Source: Gammaproteobacteria bacterium GWE2_37_16 (lineage in GTDB: Bacteria; Pseudomonadota; Gammaproteobacteria; UBA9339). From it: DNA of 6,047 nt. This document shows, one piece after another, positions 1-5,366 of this stretch. The notes under the pieces are model-generated. The model was not told where the DNA came from. It saw only the letters and a list, made by a program, of their open reading frames with translations, and did no database searches. The stretch covers positions 1 to 6,047 of the forward strand of contig MGXG01000019.1 in the NCBI GenBank assembly GCA_001801285.1. Direction: 5' to 3'. A program made the translations under genes and the position numbers. Positions within the stretch are counted from its first letter, which is position 1. Each line of letters starts with the position of its first letter.

Positions 1-162
1 AGTGTATTAAAAGCACAGCAACACTTGCAAGTAAGTGGAGCTTTGGAGCTAATCGCTGAAGAATTGCGCCGTGCGCAACGTGTTCTTGGTGAAATAACCG
101 GTGAATTTTCTTCTGAAGATTTGTTGGGCAGGATTTTTTCGGAGTTTTGTATTGGTAAGTGA
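1..162 (+). CDS. mnmE: tRNA modification GTPase MnmE, C-terminal end (5' truncated by window)
   Basis: The window opens in frame 1 inside this gene and shows its last 53 codons, ending in TGA at 160-162. The tail has the features of MnmE (TrmE): a helical stretch with ELIAEELRRAQRVLG, then EITGEFSSEDLLGRIFSEF and the terminal CIGK. The C-terminal Cys-Ile-Gly-Lys is a family hallmark, with the Cys near the active site. MnmE is a cytoplasmic GTPase that, with MnmG, modifies the wobble uridine at position 34 of certain tRNAs (the cmnm5U/nm5U pathway). The GTPase and N-terminal tetrahydrofolate-binding domains lie outside the window. No T-rich terminator is seen directly after the stop; an IS110 remnant follows instead. 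Identity is near certain from the tail; nothing can be said about the intactness of the rest. Confidence 0.92.
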   Translation, partial: SVLKAQQHLQVSGALELIAEELRRAQRVLGEITGEFSSEDLLGRIFSEFCIGK

Positions 163-190
163 GAAAAGTCGTAGTCATATGCTTTAGCTA

Positions 191-324
191 GATGAGATGG
201 ACTCATCCTCTTACTAAACGGCATCAAAAGTGCCAACCATTAACTATTAAATTCAGAGGAGAGTCCAAATATGAATATTACAACAACTTTAGGTATTGAT
301 GTAGCAAAAAATGTTTTTCAGATA
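191..324 (+). mobile_element. Left-end remnant of an IS110-family insertion sequence
   Basis: A start codon at 271 opens a transposase N-terminus typical of IS110-family elements. The non-coding stretch before it has a Shine-Dalgarno sequence (AGAGGAGAG, 256-263) and two small hairpins: GATGAG/CTCATC (191-196 with 202-207) and GGCA/TGCC (220-223 with 231-234). IS110-family elements carry a structured non-coding region next to the transposase, and in the IS110 subgroup the bridge RNA is encoded upstream of it, so these hairpins may be a bridge-RNA remnant; that is inference. The exact left boundary cannot be seen because these elements lack conventional terminal inverted repeats. It lies somewhere between the mnmE stop at 162 and about 191-250. 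Everything after about 324 (the rest of the transposase and the right end) is missing. Confidence 0.6.
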
Positions 325-405
325 TTGAATTCTAAATTGAATCCAATATTACTGAGATGTTTTTTGTTGTTTTTTCAAGAAAAACACAAACGGCAACATA
401 ACTAA
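271..405 (+). pseudogene. IS110-family transposase, N-terminal fragment only
   Basis: The reading frame from ATG 271 begins MNITTTLGIDVAKNVFQ, matching the start of IS110/IS1111 transposases. The Asp of GID is the first acidic residue of the RuvC-like DEDD catalytic domain. Similarity stops near position 321-324, after about 17 residues. The frame then runs through unrelated sequence to TAA at 403-405, giving a 44-residue ORF whose last part is antisense to the end of emrB. Intact members are over 300 residues and end in a domain carrying the catalytic Ser; none of that is present. A good ribosome binding site (AGAGGAGAG, 256-263) remains, so a short peptide could be made, but it cannot be an active transposase. 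Family assignment is secure although the fragment is short. Confidence 0.75.
322..349 (-). terminator. Hairpin directly after emrB, possible terminator
   Basis: Read on the minus strand, ATATTGGATTC (349-339) pairs with GAATTCAATAT (332-322) around the 6-base loop AATTTA. The stem has 11 pairs including one G-U. On the plus strand that G-U becomes an A-C mismatch, so the structure is better in the emrB direction. It starts inside the emrB stop codon. A run of six T follows at 311-306, ten bases after the stem, too far for a textbook intrinsic terminator, and the stem is AT-rich. It may slow or end emrAB transcription before mnmE is read in antisense. Confidence 0.4.
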
Positions 406-1860
406 AAAACTCCAGGTAACAAATGTGAATACATCTAGAAAACTAAGCATTTGTGCTTGTTTCATGATTGTACTGCCGAGAATGGCGATTTTTTGTTGTG
501 TAGTTAAATGTACATAAAGGTGTTGAAAGTACTGTGTAACATGTTGATTATACGGCTGAATAAACCCACTCAAATGGTTCCAGGAAATTTGCGTGTGACG
601 CGTAAATAAATTTAGAGTTATAGCAATACCAACTGATGAACCGACAGTGCGCAATAAGCTATATAAACCAGTAGCTTCAGTGCGTAAATTATTGGGTAGA
701 GTTGAGAAGGCAAGTACCGATAGCGGTACGAATAACAGCCCCATGCCAAAGCCTTGAATTAAAAGCGGCCAGACAATGCCCCAGGGGCTAATATCTAAAG
801 AATAAGATTTACTCGACCATACTCCGATTGCCGATATAATAATACCCGCAATAATAATCCAGTGCGATGCAACGCGTTTAATTATCCTTCCTACCAAAAT
901 CATGCCCAACATACTGCAAATGCCGCGTGGAGCCATGACTAATCCTGTTGTCAGTACTGAATAGTTGAGTAAATTTTCCAAAAGAAGTGGCAAAATAACC
1001 GATGCACCATACAATCCTATGCTTAGCATGAACAACATAGCACTAGAAAGATTGAAATTGCGATCACCAAAAACACGAATATTGAAAACCGTCTGTTCTT
1101 TGGTTTTTAAACTGTAAATTATAAATCCAACTATGCTTAAAATAGAAATTACAGCAGCAGTAAAAATAGCATTGGAGCTGAACCAATCTTCCTGATTGCC
1201 ACGATCCAGAAAATATTGCATAGCGCCAATACCGAGCGCAATTAATGCAAAACCAGTCCAATCCATTTTGCGAATTTTTTTAATAGTATCGGGCACTACT
1301 TCCCAGGCTAATAAAAGCGACATGATTCCGATTGGTACGTTGACATAGAATGTCCAGCGCCAGCTGGAAATTTCGGTAAGATAACCACCTAGAGTTGGTC
1401 CAAGAATTGGTCCTACCATAACCCCAATACCCCAAATCGCCATGGCTTTACCAAGTTCTTCTTTTGGGTAAACGTCTGTCAATATAGCTTGTGATAAGGG
1501 CACTAATGCCGCGCCAAAAACGCCCTGTAAAAAACGAAACAAAACCATGGTGGTGAGTGATTGAGAAGCACCACAGATAGCAGAAGTTAAGGTAAATCCG
1601 GCAATACACCACAATAAATAATTTTTTCTGCCCAGACGATCAGTGAAATAGCCAGTAAGAGGCATGAAAATGGCTGAGGCGATTAAGTAACTGGTTAAAG
1701 TCCAGGAGATTTGGTCAGATGTGGCGCCGAGAGATCCTTGCATATGCGGTAATGCTACGTTGACAATAGTCGTATCCAGCACTTGCATCAAAGTGGCGGA
1801 CATTACTGCCACCACAACTAGCCAGCGATTTGTTGACGATATTTTCTCTGGATGAGGCAT
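349..1860 (-). CDS. emrB: EmrB/QacA-type (DHA2) MFS multidrug efflux permease
   Basis: This is a 503-residue inner-membrane drug/proton antiporter of the 14-helix DHA2 family, the usual size. Motifs seen, numbered from ATG 1860: LDTTIVNVALP (28-38, the DHA2 motif D1 in helix 1), GYFTDRLGRK (70-79, motif A loop), LFRFLQG (107-113, motif B), GPILGPTLGG within 144-159 (antiporter motif C), and WRWTFYVNVPIG (167-178, typical of EmrB). The C-terminus is short and Lys-rich (FFLKKQQK). It lies 33 bases downstream of emrA on the same strand, so the two form an operon and should act with a TolC-like channel elsewhere. The start is uncertain: a TTG nine bases further upstream (1869) is in frame, and neither start has a visible Shine-Dalgarno sequence (upstream is TTCCTTCATTGTTTTTT), so translation may be coupled to emrA or be weak. 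The substrate cannot be told from sequence. Confidence 0.9.
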   Translation of the reverse strand: MPHPEKISSTNRWLVVVAVMSATLMQVLDTTIVNVALPHMQGSLGATSDQISWTLTSYLIASAIFMPLTGYFTDRLGRKNYLLWCIAGFTLTSAICGASQSLTTMVLFRFLQGVFGAALVPLSQAILTDVYPKEELGKAMAIWGIGVMVGPILGPTLGGYLTEISSWRWTFYVNVPIGIMSLLLAWEVVPDTIKKIRKMDWTGFALIALGIGAMQYFLDRGNQEDWFSSNAIFTAAVISILSIVGFIIYSLKTKEQTVFNIRVFGDRNFNLSSAMLFMLSIGLYGASVILPLLLENLLNYSVLTTGLVMAPRGICSMLGMILVGRIIKRVASHWIIIAGIIISAIGVWSSKSYSLDISPWGIVWPLLIQGFGMGLLFVPLSVLAFSTLPNNLRTEATGLYSLLRTVGSSVGIAITLNLFTRHTQISWNHLSGFIQPYNQHVTQYFQHLYVHLTTQQKIAILGSTIMKQAQMLSFLDVFTFVTWSFLVMLPFVFFLKKQQKTSQ

Positions 1861-1893
1861 AAAAAACAATGAAGGAATTAAATAATGAAGAAA

Positions 1894-2772
1894 TTAATTC
1901 ATTCTTTTTGTATCAATCGTCACCGTAGCTGTCGTGCCGATACGCAATGGATAACGTGGATCCGGATTTAAAATCCTAATTTTAACAGGTACTCTTTGTG
2001 TTACTTTAACCCAATTTCCAGCAGCATTTTGCGGTGGTAACAACGAAAAAGCTGTACCGCTTCCACCGCTTATGCTTTCGACAACTCCATGAAAATGATG
2101 ATTTGGGTACATATCTACCTCGACATCAGTTGCGAGTTTGAGCTTGATATTTTTTAGTTCCGTTTCTTTGAAATTGGCATCGACCCAATATTGATCAACG
2201 CTGATTAATGCAAAAAGAGGTTGATTTATTGTAACAACATTGCCATCACGTAGCGTCATATTGGCGACCAAACCAGTTGTTGCCGCATAGACTTTTGTGT
2301 AACTTAAATCTAATTCTGCCTGCGCTAAAGCTGCTTTAGCGAGTGCTACAGAGGCGGTTGCGCTTTGTAATTTTGCCAAGACATCGTCTTTGGTTTGTTT
2401 AGCTGCAAATTTCAAATCAGCCAATGTTGTAATTCGTTCGGCGGTTACTTGTGCATTATGCAGATCGGATTCAGTGATAGATAATTGCGCACGAGCCTTA
2501 TCAACCGCTAGTTTAAATGGTGCTGCGTCTATCTCAAATAGTAGTTGATTTTGTTTTACTAACTGGTTGTTTTCAACATAATTGTGGGTAATTTGTCCAG
2601 AGATTCGTGAGGATACTTCAACAATATTGGCATTAACATAAGCATCGTCGGTGCTAATGTATCTCGCGCTGTGTTGCCAATAGATAAAACCAACAACAAT
2701 AGCGATACAAGCAAACCCGATTAAAATATGGGTTTTGAAATTATTTTTCAAGTTGGTTATAATTTTTTTCAT
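1894..2772 (-). CDS. emrA: EmrA/HlyD-type periplasmic adaptor (membrane fusion protein)
   Basis: The 292-residue protein has a short cytoplasmic basic N-terminus, one membrane anchor (about 15-32, ILIGFACIAIVVGFIYW), then STDDAYVNANIVEVSSRISG (40-59), the signature first half of the biotinyl-lipoyl-like domain in EmrA proteins. An Ala/Gln/Leu-rich coiled-coil hairpin follows (about 84-156). The second lipoyl half (GLVANMTLRDGNVV, 167-180) and the beta-barrel with QYWVDANFKETEL (194-206) and RVPVKI (260-265) complete the fold. Its role is to bridge the EmrB pump to an outer-membrane TolC channel. It is shorter than E. coli EmrA (390 residues), mainly from a shorter coiled-coil hairpin. ATG 2772 is chosen because GGAG sits six bases upstream (2782-2779); an in-frame GTG at 2826 would add 18 residues without a ribosome site. 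It is the first gene of the emrAB operon. Confidence 0.9.
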   Translation of the reverse strand: MKKIITNLKNNFKTHILIGFACIAIVVGFIYWQHSARYISTDDAYVNANIVEVSSRISGQITHNYVENNQLVKQNQLLFEIDAAPFKLAVDKARAQLSITESDLHNAQVTAERITTLADLKFAAKQTKDDVLAKLQSATASVALAKAALAQAELDLSYTKVYAATTGLVANMTLRDGNVVTINQPLFALISVDQYWVDANFKETELKNIKLKLATDVEVDMYPNHHFHGVVESISGGSGTAFSLLPPQNAAGNWVKVTQRVPVKIRILNPDPRYPLRIGTTATVTIDTKRMN

Positions 2773-2778
2773 GTTCTG

Positions 2779-2782
2779 CTCC
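2779..2782 (-). promoter_or_regulatory. Ribosome binding site fixing the emrA start
   Basis: GGAG on the minus strand, six bases before ATG 2772. It supports that ATG over the in-frame GTG at 2826. The same six-base spacing is seen before amrS (AGGA, 3979-3976) and the effector gene (GGAG, 5083-5080). Confidence 0.75.
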
Positions 2783-2788
2783 AATACT

Positions 2789-2812
2789 AAAAAAGCAATT
2801 TTAGGCTTTTTT
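2789..2812 (-). terminator. A/T-stem hairpin between amrS and emrA
   Basis: AAAAAAGC (minus strand, 2812-2805) pairs perfectly with GCTTTTTT (2796-2789) around an 8-base loop, ending in a T run. It lies 65 bases past the amrS stop and just before the emrA ribosome site. It could end amrS transcription or act as a weak attenuator ahead of emrAB. Only two of eight pairs are G-C, so it is a weak candidate. No clear promoter for emrAB was seen in 2773-2877. Confidence 0.3.
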
Positions 2813-2877
2813 GTAAAATTCTGCACTATTAAACTTATCGACTTCCTGTGGATTATGTAATTTAATTTCCTTCTAAA

Positions 2878-3969
2878 TTACTTGGAAAAAAACACCGGTT
2901 GTTGTTTGGTGCCCCAGGTTCCGGCAGGTCCTCGGAAGACTCCAGCGCATTTGGCATTGCAGAGCTTGCAGTTGCCATCATCAGTTAGTTTGTAATCGGT
3001 TATGATGTAATTATCTCTTTCGATGACGCATTTACCGCAATTGTGACAAAAAGTATTGCCATCTTCATAGGCAGCAACATTGCCGATATAAACATGACGC
3101 AGACCATTTTTTTTAGCGATTTTACGAGCTTGGATTAAAGTTTCTTTTGGGGTAGGGGATTTATCAAGCATTTTCCAAGCTGGATAAAAAGCATTGAAAT
3201 GTACGGGAATGTCTTGACCTAAATTCTCCACAAACCATTTGGTGGCTAAATCTAGTTCGGTCATGGAGTCGCTTTCACCAGGTATGATTAAATAAGCAAT
3301 TTCCACCCAAACGTTAGTTTCTTTTTTTAAATAACGTAATGTGTCGAGAATTGGTTGTAAGTGAGCGCCAGTAACACGGTGATAAAAATCTTCCGTAAAG
3401 CCTTTCAAGCCAATGGTAGTCGCGTCCATGTGATTAAAAAATTCTTTGGCTGATTCTTGGCAAATATAACCATTAGTTACGGCAATAGTTTTAATGCCGC
3501 GCTTGTGACAGGCTTTAGCTGTGTCTATCGCGTATTCAAAAAAAGTAATCGGCTCGTTATAAGTGAAAGCGACACTTTTACAATTATATTTTTTTGCTGT
3601 TTCAGCAATAGTTTCTGGCATGGCAATTTCAGTTAAACGTTCCATTAAAGTGCTTTTACTGATATCCCAGTTTTGGCAAAATTTGCAGGATAAATTGCAG
3701 CCAATTGTGCCAAAAGATAAGACTGGTGTGCCTGGTAAAAAATGAAATAAAGGTTTTTTTTCAACAGGATCAATGCAAACGCTGCTCGCCCGACCGTAAG
3801 TTGTCAGAACAACTTGGTCGTCATGTCGCATACGCACAAAACAAATACCGTGTTGACCTTCTTTTAATTTACAGGCGTTTGGACAAATATCGCATTGAAT
3901 GCGGTCATCATCAAGTTTGTGCCAGTATTTGGTGGGAAAATATTGTGGTGGGGTAGTTGTGTTATGCAT
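2878..3969 (-). CDS. amrS: AmmeMemoRadiSam system radical SAM enzyme AmrS
   Basis: The 363-residue protein has three cysteine clusters. The N-terminal one is C26, C29, C33 and C43 (CDICPNACKLKEGQHGIC). The second is the radical SAM signature CNLSCKFC (C91, C95, C98), which binds the 4Fe-4S cluster that cleaves S-adenosylmethionine. The third is a C-terminal zinc-ribbon-like set: C308, C311, C314, C334, C337 and C341. The stretches FGTIGCNLSCKFCQNWDIS and FTYNEPITFFEYAID fit the AmrS/PflA-like family and its usual length. AmrS co-occurs with AmrB (MEMO family) and AmrA (AMMECR1) across many prokaryotes; the substrate of the system is not established. AmrB is encoded divergently about 1.4 kb away with a foreign-looking gene in between; AmrA is not in the window. 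The start ATG 3969 has AGGA six bases upstream. All expected cysteines are present, so it looks functional. Confidence 0.9.
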   Translation of the reverse strand: MHNTTTPPQYFPTKYWHKLDDDRIQCDICPNACKLKEGQHGICFVRMRHDDQVVLTTYGRASSVCIDPVEKKPLFHFLPGTPVLSFGTIGCNLSCKFCQNWDISKSTLMERLTEIAMPETIAETAKKYNCKSVAFTYNEPITFFEYAIDTAKACHKRGIKTIAVTNGYICQESAKEFFNHMDATTIGLKGFTEDFYHRVTGAHLQPILDTLRYLKKETNVWVEIAYLIIPGESDSMTELDLATKWFVENLGQDIPVHFNAFYPAWKMLDKSPTPKETLIQARKIAKKNGLRHVYIGNVAAYEDGNTFCHNCGKCVIERDNYIITDYKLTDDGNCKLCNAKCAGVFRGPAGTWGTKQQPVFFSK

Positions 3970-4043
3970 AAAAAATCCTGTAAAAAGGGTTGAAAATCCA
4001 GTTGTATGAAAATGGGGCAGAATCCTTCTCCCGCACCAACTCC

Positions 4044-4072
4044 AGTATAAAACGCAAATTTGTTGCGTGCAA
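4044..4072 (-). promoter_or_regulatory. Candidate sigma-70 promoter for amrS
   Basis: On the minus strand TTGCAC (4072-4067) and TATACT (4049-4044) are separated by exactly 17 bases, about 75 bases before the amrS ATG. The -35 matches consensus only at TTG. A 6-bp hairpin ACGCAA/TTGCGT (4068-4063 with 4057-4052) lies in the spacer; it could be an operator, or a weak terminator for the effector gene. The 162-base gap between the two genes suggests separate transcription. The rest of 3970-4131 shows nothing else. Confidence 0.4.
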
Positions 4073-4131
4073 TACTGTGGTTTTTCGTTGGATTTTTTGT
4101 ACAGATTCTTATTTTTTTTACGCTTTGTAGC

Positions 4132-5073
4132 TTAAAGAATTAAGCATGGACTATGTTTTTGTTCATATATTTCAGTTTCTCTGATTATTTCGTCTGCTAC
4201 TTTATTGGCAATTGACGCTAAAGCCGCCATTTCAAGTTTTTTGAGTAATATAATACATTCGCATCTGAAATTAGGTGCTTGTATTTGTTTTTTGTGGTGT
4301 AGTTCTGTTTCTACATCTCTAATTTCATTATAATTCAGCCCGGCAATTCGCGCAAAAAATTCCTTTCCATAAGTTTGGACGAATACAACATGTTCATAAT
4401 CGAAATTAGGTGTTTGCACTTGCTCTCTTGTTAGTCCTGCTGCTATACCTTCAACTTGATCGGGATGCAGCCCCGCAATTTGCGCAAAAGATGCCGTTCC
4501 ATGAGTTTGGACGAATGCAACATGTTCGTAATCGAAATTAGGTGTTTGCACTTGCTCTCTTGTTAGTCCTGCTGCTATACCTAGAACTTCATTGGAACGC
4601 AGCCCTGAAATTTGCGCAAAAGATGCCGTTCCATGAGTTTGGACGAATGCAACATGTTCATAATCGAAATTAGGTGTTTGCACTTGTTCTCTGGTTAGCC
4701 CTGCTTCTATACCTGTAACTTCCTCTAAATTCAGTCCGACTATTTTCTCGGGGGCGGTTCTTGTTACAATTTGCTTAATTTTCATATTGATTCCTTCGTT
4801 TGGATCATTGGGGATATATTTATTAACATCTCTAGCTATTTCATCGATGGTGTTTACGACTGAAAGATGTTTTTGTTGAGTGATAGATAAGTCACCAGCA
4901 GCTATCCTAGTTTTGACAAGATTAAAAATTTTTTGACGCCCTACAAATTCTGCTTTACAACTCTGGCGCAATTCACGATTGACTCCAGCTAAATTTTGTA
5001 ATTGAGGGGTTGTCAGTTGTGTTAAAAGAGGGCCTTCTAATTCAGCTTGTGGCAAGGAGAAAAATTTAAACAT
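4132..5073 (-). CDS. Candidate secreted effector: F-box-like domain, 44-residue tandem repeats, CaaX box
   Basis: I do not recognise a named gene. The 313-residue protein starts at ATG 5073 (GGAG six bases upstream; the in-frame TTG at 5085 overlaps that site and is not the start). Residues 6-43 follow an F-box-like pattern: LPQAEL, LLTQL, QLQNLAGVNRELR. A linker (about 44-100) leads to a half repeat (about 105-124), three 44-residue repeats (125-168, 169-212, 213-256) and a decayed fourth copy (257 to about 295). Each begins GLTREQVQTPNF and is probably helical. The tail has glutamates at 295, 299, 301 and 304, resembling the E-block of Dot/Icm substrates, and the last four residues are CLIL, a CaaX box whose final Leu would favour geranylgeranylation. 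There is no signal peptide or membrane segment. This F-box/repeat/CaaX order parallels Legionella AnkB, but the repeats are not ankyrins. Secretion, lipidation and host ubiquitin-ligase recruitment are inference. It splits the amrS-amrB pair. Confidence 0.7.
   Translation of the reverse strand: MFKFFSLPQAELEGPLLTQLTTPQLQNLAGVNRELRQSCKAEFVGRQKIFNLVKTRIAAGDLSITQQKHLSVVNTIDEIARDVNKYIPNDPNEGINMKIKQIVTRTAPEKIVGLNLEEVTGIEAGLTREQVQTPNFDYEHVAFVQTHGTASFAQISGLRSNEVLGIAAGLTREQVQTPNFDYEHVAFVQTHGTASFAQIAGLHPDQVEGIAAGLTREQVQTPNFDYEHVVFVQTYGKEFFARIAGLNYNEIRDVETELHHKKQIQAPNFRCECIILLKKLEMAALASIANKVADEIIRETEIYEQKHSPCLIL
4306..4701 (-). repeat. Three 132-bp in-frame tandem repeats in the effector gene
   Basis: Blocks 4701-4570, 4569-4438 and 4437-4306 repeat with an exact 132-base period (44 codons); for example cgaaattaggtgtttgcact begins at 4401, 4533 and, as the same phrase, 4665. 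The proteins of blocks 1 and 2 agree at 38 of 44 positions, and blocks 2 and 3 at 28 of 44. Blocks 1 and 2 are nearly identical in DNA, so they duplicated recently. Such an array can gain or lose units by recombination without a frameshift. Confidence 0.95.
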
Positions 5074-5079
5074 AATGAT

Positions 5080-5083
5080 CTCC
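5080..5083 (-). promoter_or_regulatory. Ribosome binding site fixing the effector start
   Basis: GGAG on the minus strand, six bases before ATG 5073. It overlaps the last base of the alternative in-frame TTG (5085-5083), which rules that codon out as the natural start. Confidence 0.75.
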
Positions 5084-5115
5084 AAATTTAATATTATTAT
5101 CTACATCAAAAGATC

Positions 5116-5148
5116 ATTATAGCGCATTATTATTAAATAAATATTAGA
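5116..5148 (-). promoter_or_regulatory. Effector promoter: perfect -10 with PmrA-box-like direct repeat
   Basis: On the minus strand a consensus TATAAT (5121-5116) lies about 42 bases before the effector ATG. No good -35 is present. In its place are two direct half-sites, TCTAATATT (5148-5140) and TTTAATAAT (5137-5129), two bases apart. The PmrA box described for Legionella and Coxiella Dot/Icm genes is cTTAATatT-N2-cTTAATatT; each half here matches 7 of 9 positions with the right spacing. The region is very AT-rich, so chance similarity is possible. The -10 call is firmer than the PmrA call. Confidence 0.45.
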
Positions 5149-5219
5149 ACGGTAATTTTTTTTGTAACTTCCCAGCATTCTAAAAACAAAAGCAACAACA
5201 TCTCAAAAAGTTGAGGTAT

Positions 5220-5225
5220 TATAAT
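5220..5225 (+). promoter_or_regulatory. Possible -10 element for amrB
   Basis: A perfect TATAAT on the plus strand, preceded by a small hairpin CTCAA/TTGAG (5202-5206 with 5211-5215). No convincing -35 was found at 16-18 bases. If used, the REP doublet at 5235-5322 would lie in the amrB leader. No better amrB promoter was seen between 5323 and 5366. Confidence 0.25.
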
Positions 5226-5234
5226 TGTGATTCT

Positions 5235-5322
5235 GTAGCCGCAGGCTTTAGCCTGCGCTAAAATATGTGTTAAATCATATATGTATGCAATAATGAAGCC
5301 ACAAGCTAAAGCTTGCGGCTAC
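5235..5322. repeat. Inverted pair of GTAG-type REP sequences (BIME-like)
   Basis: GTAGCCGCAGGCTTTA (5235-5250) recurs inverted at 5307-5322 as GTAGCCGCAAGCTTTA on the minus strand, with one difference in 16. Each copy also folds on itself: GCAGGC/GCCTGC around TTTA (5241-5256), and CAAGCT/AGCTTG around AA (5302-5315). The GTAG foot followed by a short imperfect palindrome is the layout of REP sequences mobilised by RAYT (REP-associated tyrosine) transposases, and two inverted copies form a BIME-like unit. The whole could also fold into one long hairpin in the amrB leader. No RAYT gene is in the window. Confidence 0.75.
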
Positions 5323-5366
5323 GTTATTCTTGTAATTTGCCCATGGTTTTTGAGAAGTTACACAAA

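Noticed and set aside
2773..2826. N-terminal extension of EmrA to GTG 2826
   Set aside because: There is no ribosome site before the GTG, the extra 18 residues cover an A/T hairpin, and ATG 2772 has an ideal GGAG.
3563..3956. Plus-strand reading frames opposite amrS (3563-3745 and 3705-3956)
   Set aside because: They are antisense to conserved AmrS coding sequence, have no recognisable motif or ribosome site, and are shadows of that gene.
4052..4068. Hairpin ACGCAA/TTGCGT as an intrinsic terminator of the effector gene
   Set aside because: It has only six pairs and a short TTTAT follow-up, and falls inside the spacer of a better-supported amrS promoter. It is kept only as a note under that promoter.
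4306..4701. The 44-residue repeats (LTREQV..., HPDQVEGIAAG) as TAL-effector-like DNA-binding repeats
   Set aside because: The LT-x-x-QV start and tandem helical look are reminiscent, but TALE-like units are 33-35 residues with a Gly-rich loop and a paired specificity position. These are 44 residues, lack that loop, and sit between an F-box-like domain and a CaaX box, which points to protein binding at membranes.
4306..4701. Ankyrin or leucine-rich repeats
   Set aside because: The unit length is 44, not 33 or about 24, and neither the ankyrin TPLH-A pattern nor the LxxLxLxxN pattern is present.
4306..4701. CRISPR array
   Set aside because: The repeats are 132 bases, contiguous, in frame and without spacers; they are coding tandem repeats.
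5074..5085. N-terminal extension of the effector to TTG 5085
   Set aside because: That codon overlaps the Shine-Dalgarno GGAG for ATG 5073, so it cannot be the normal start.
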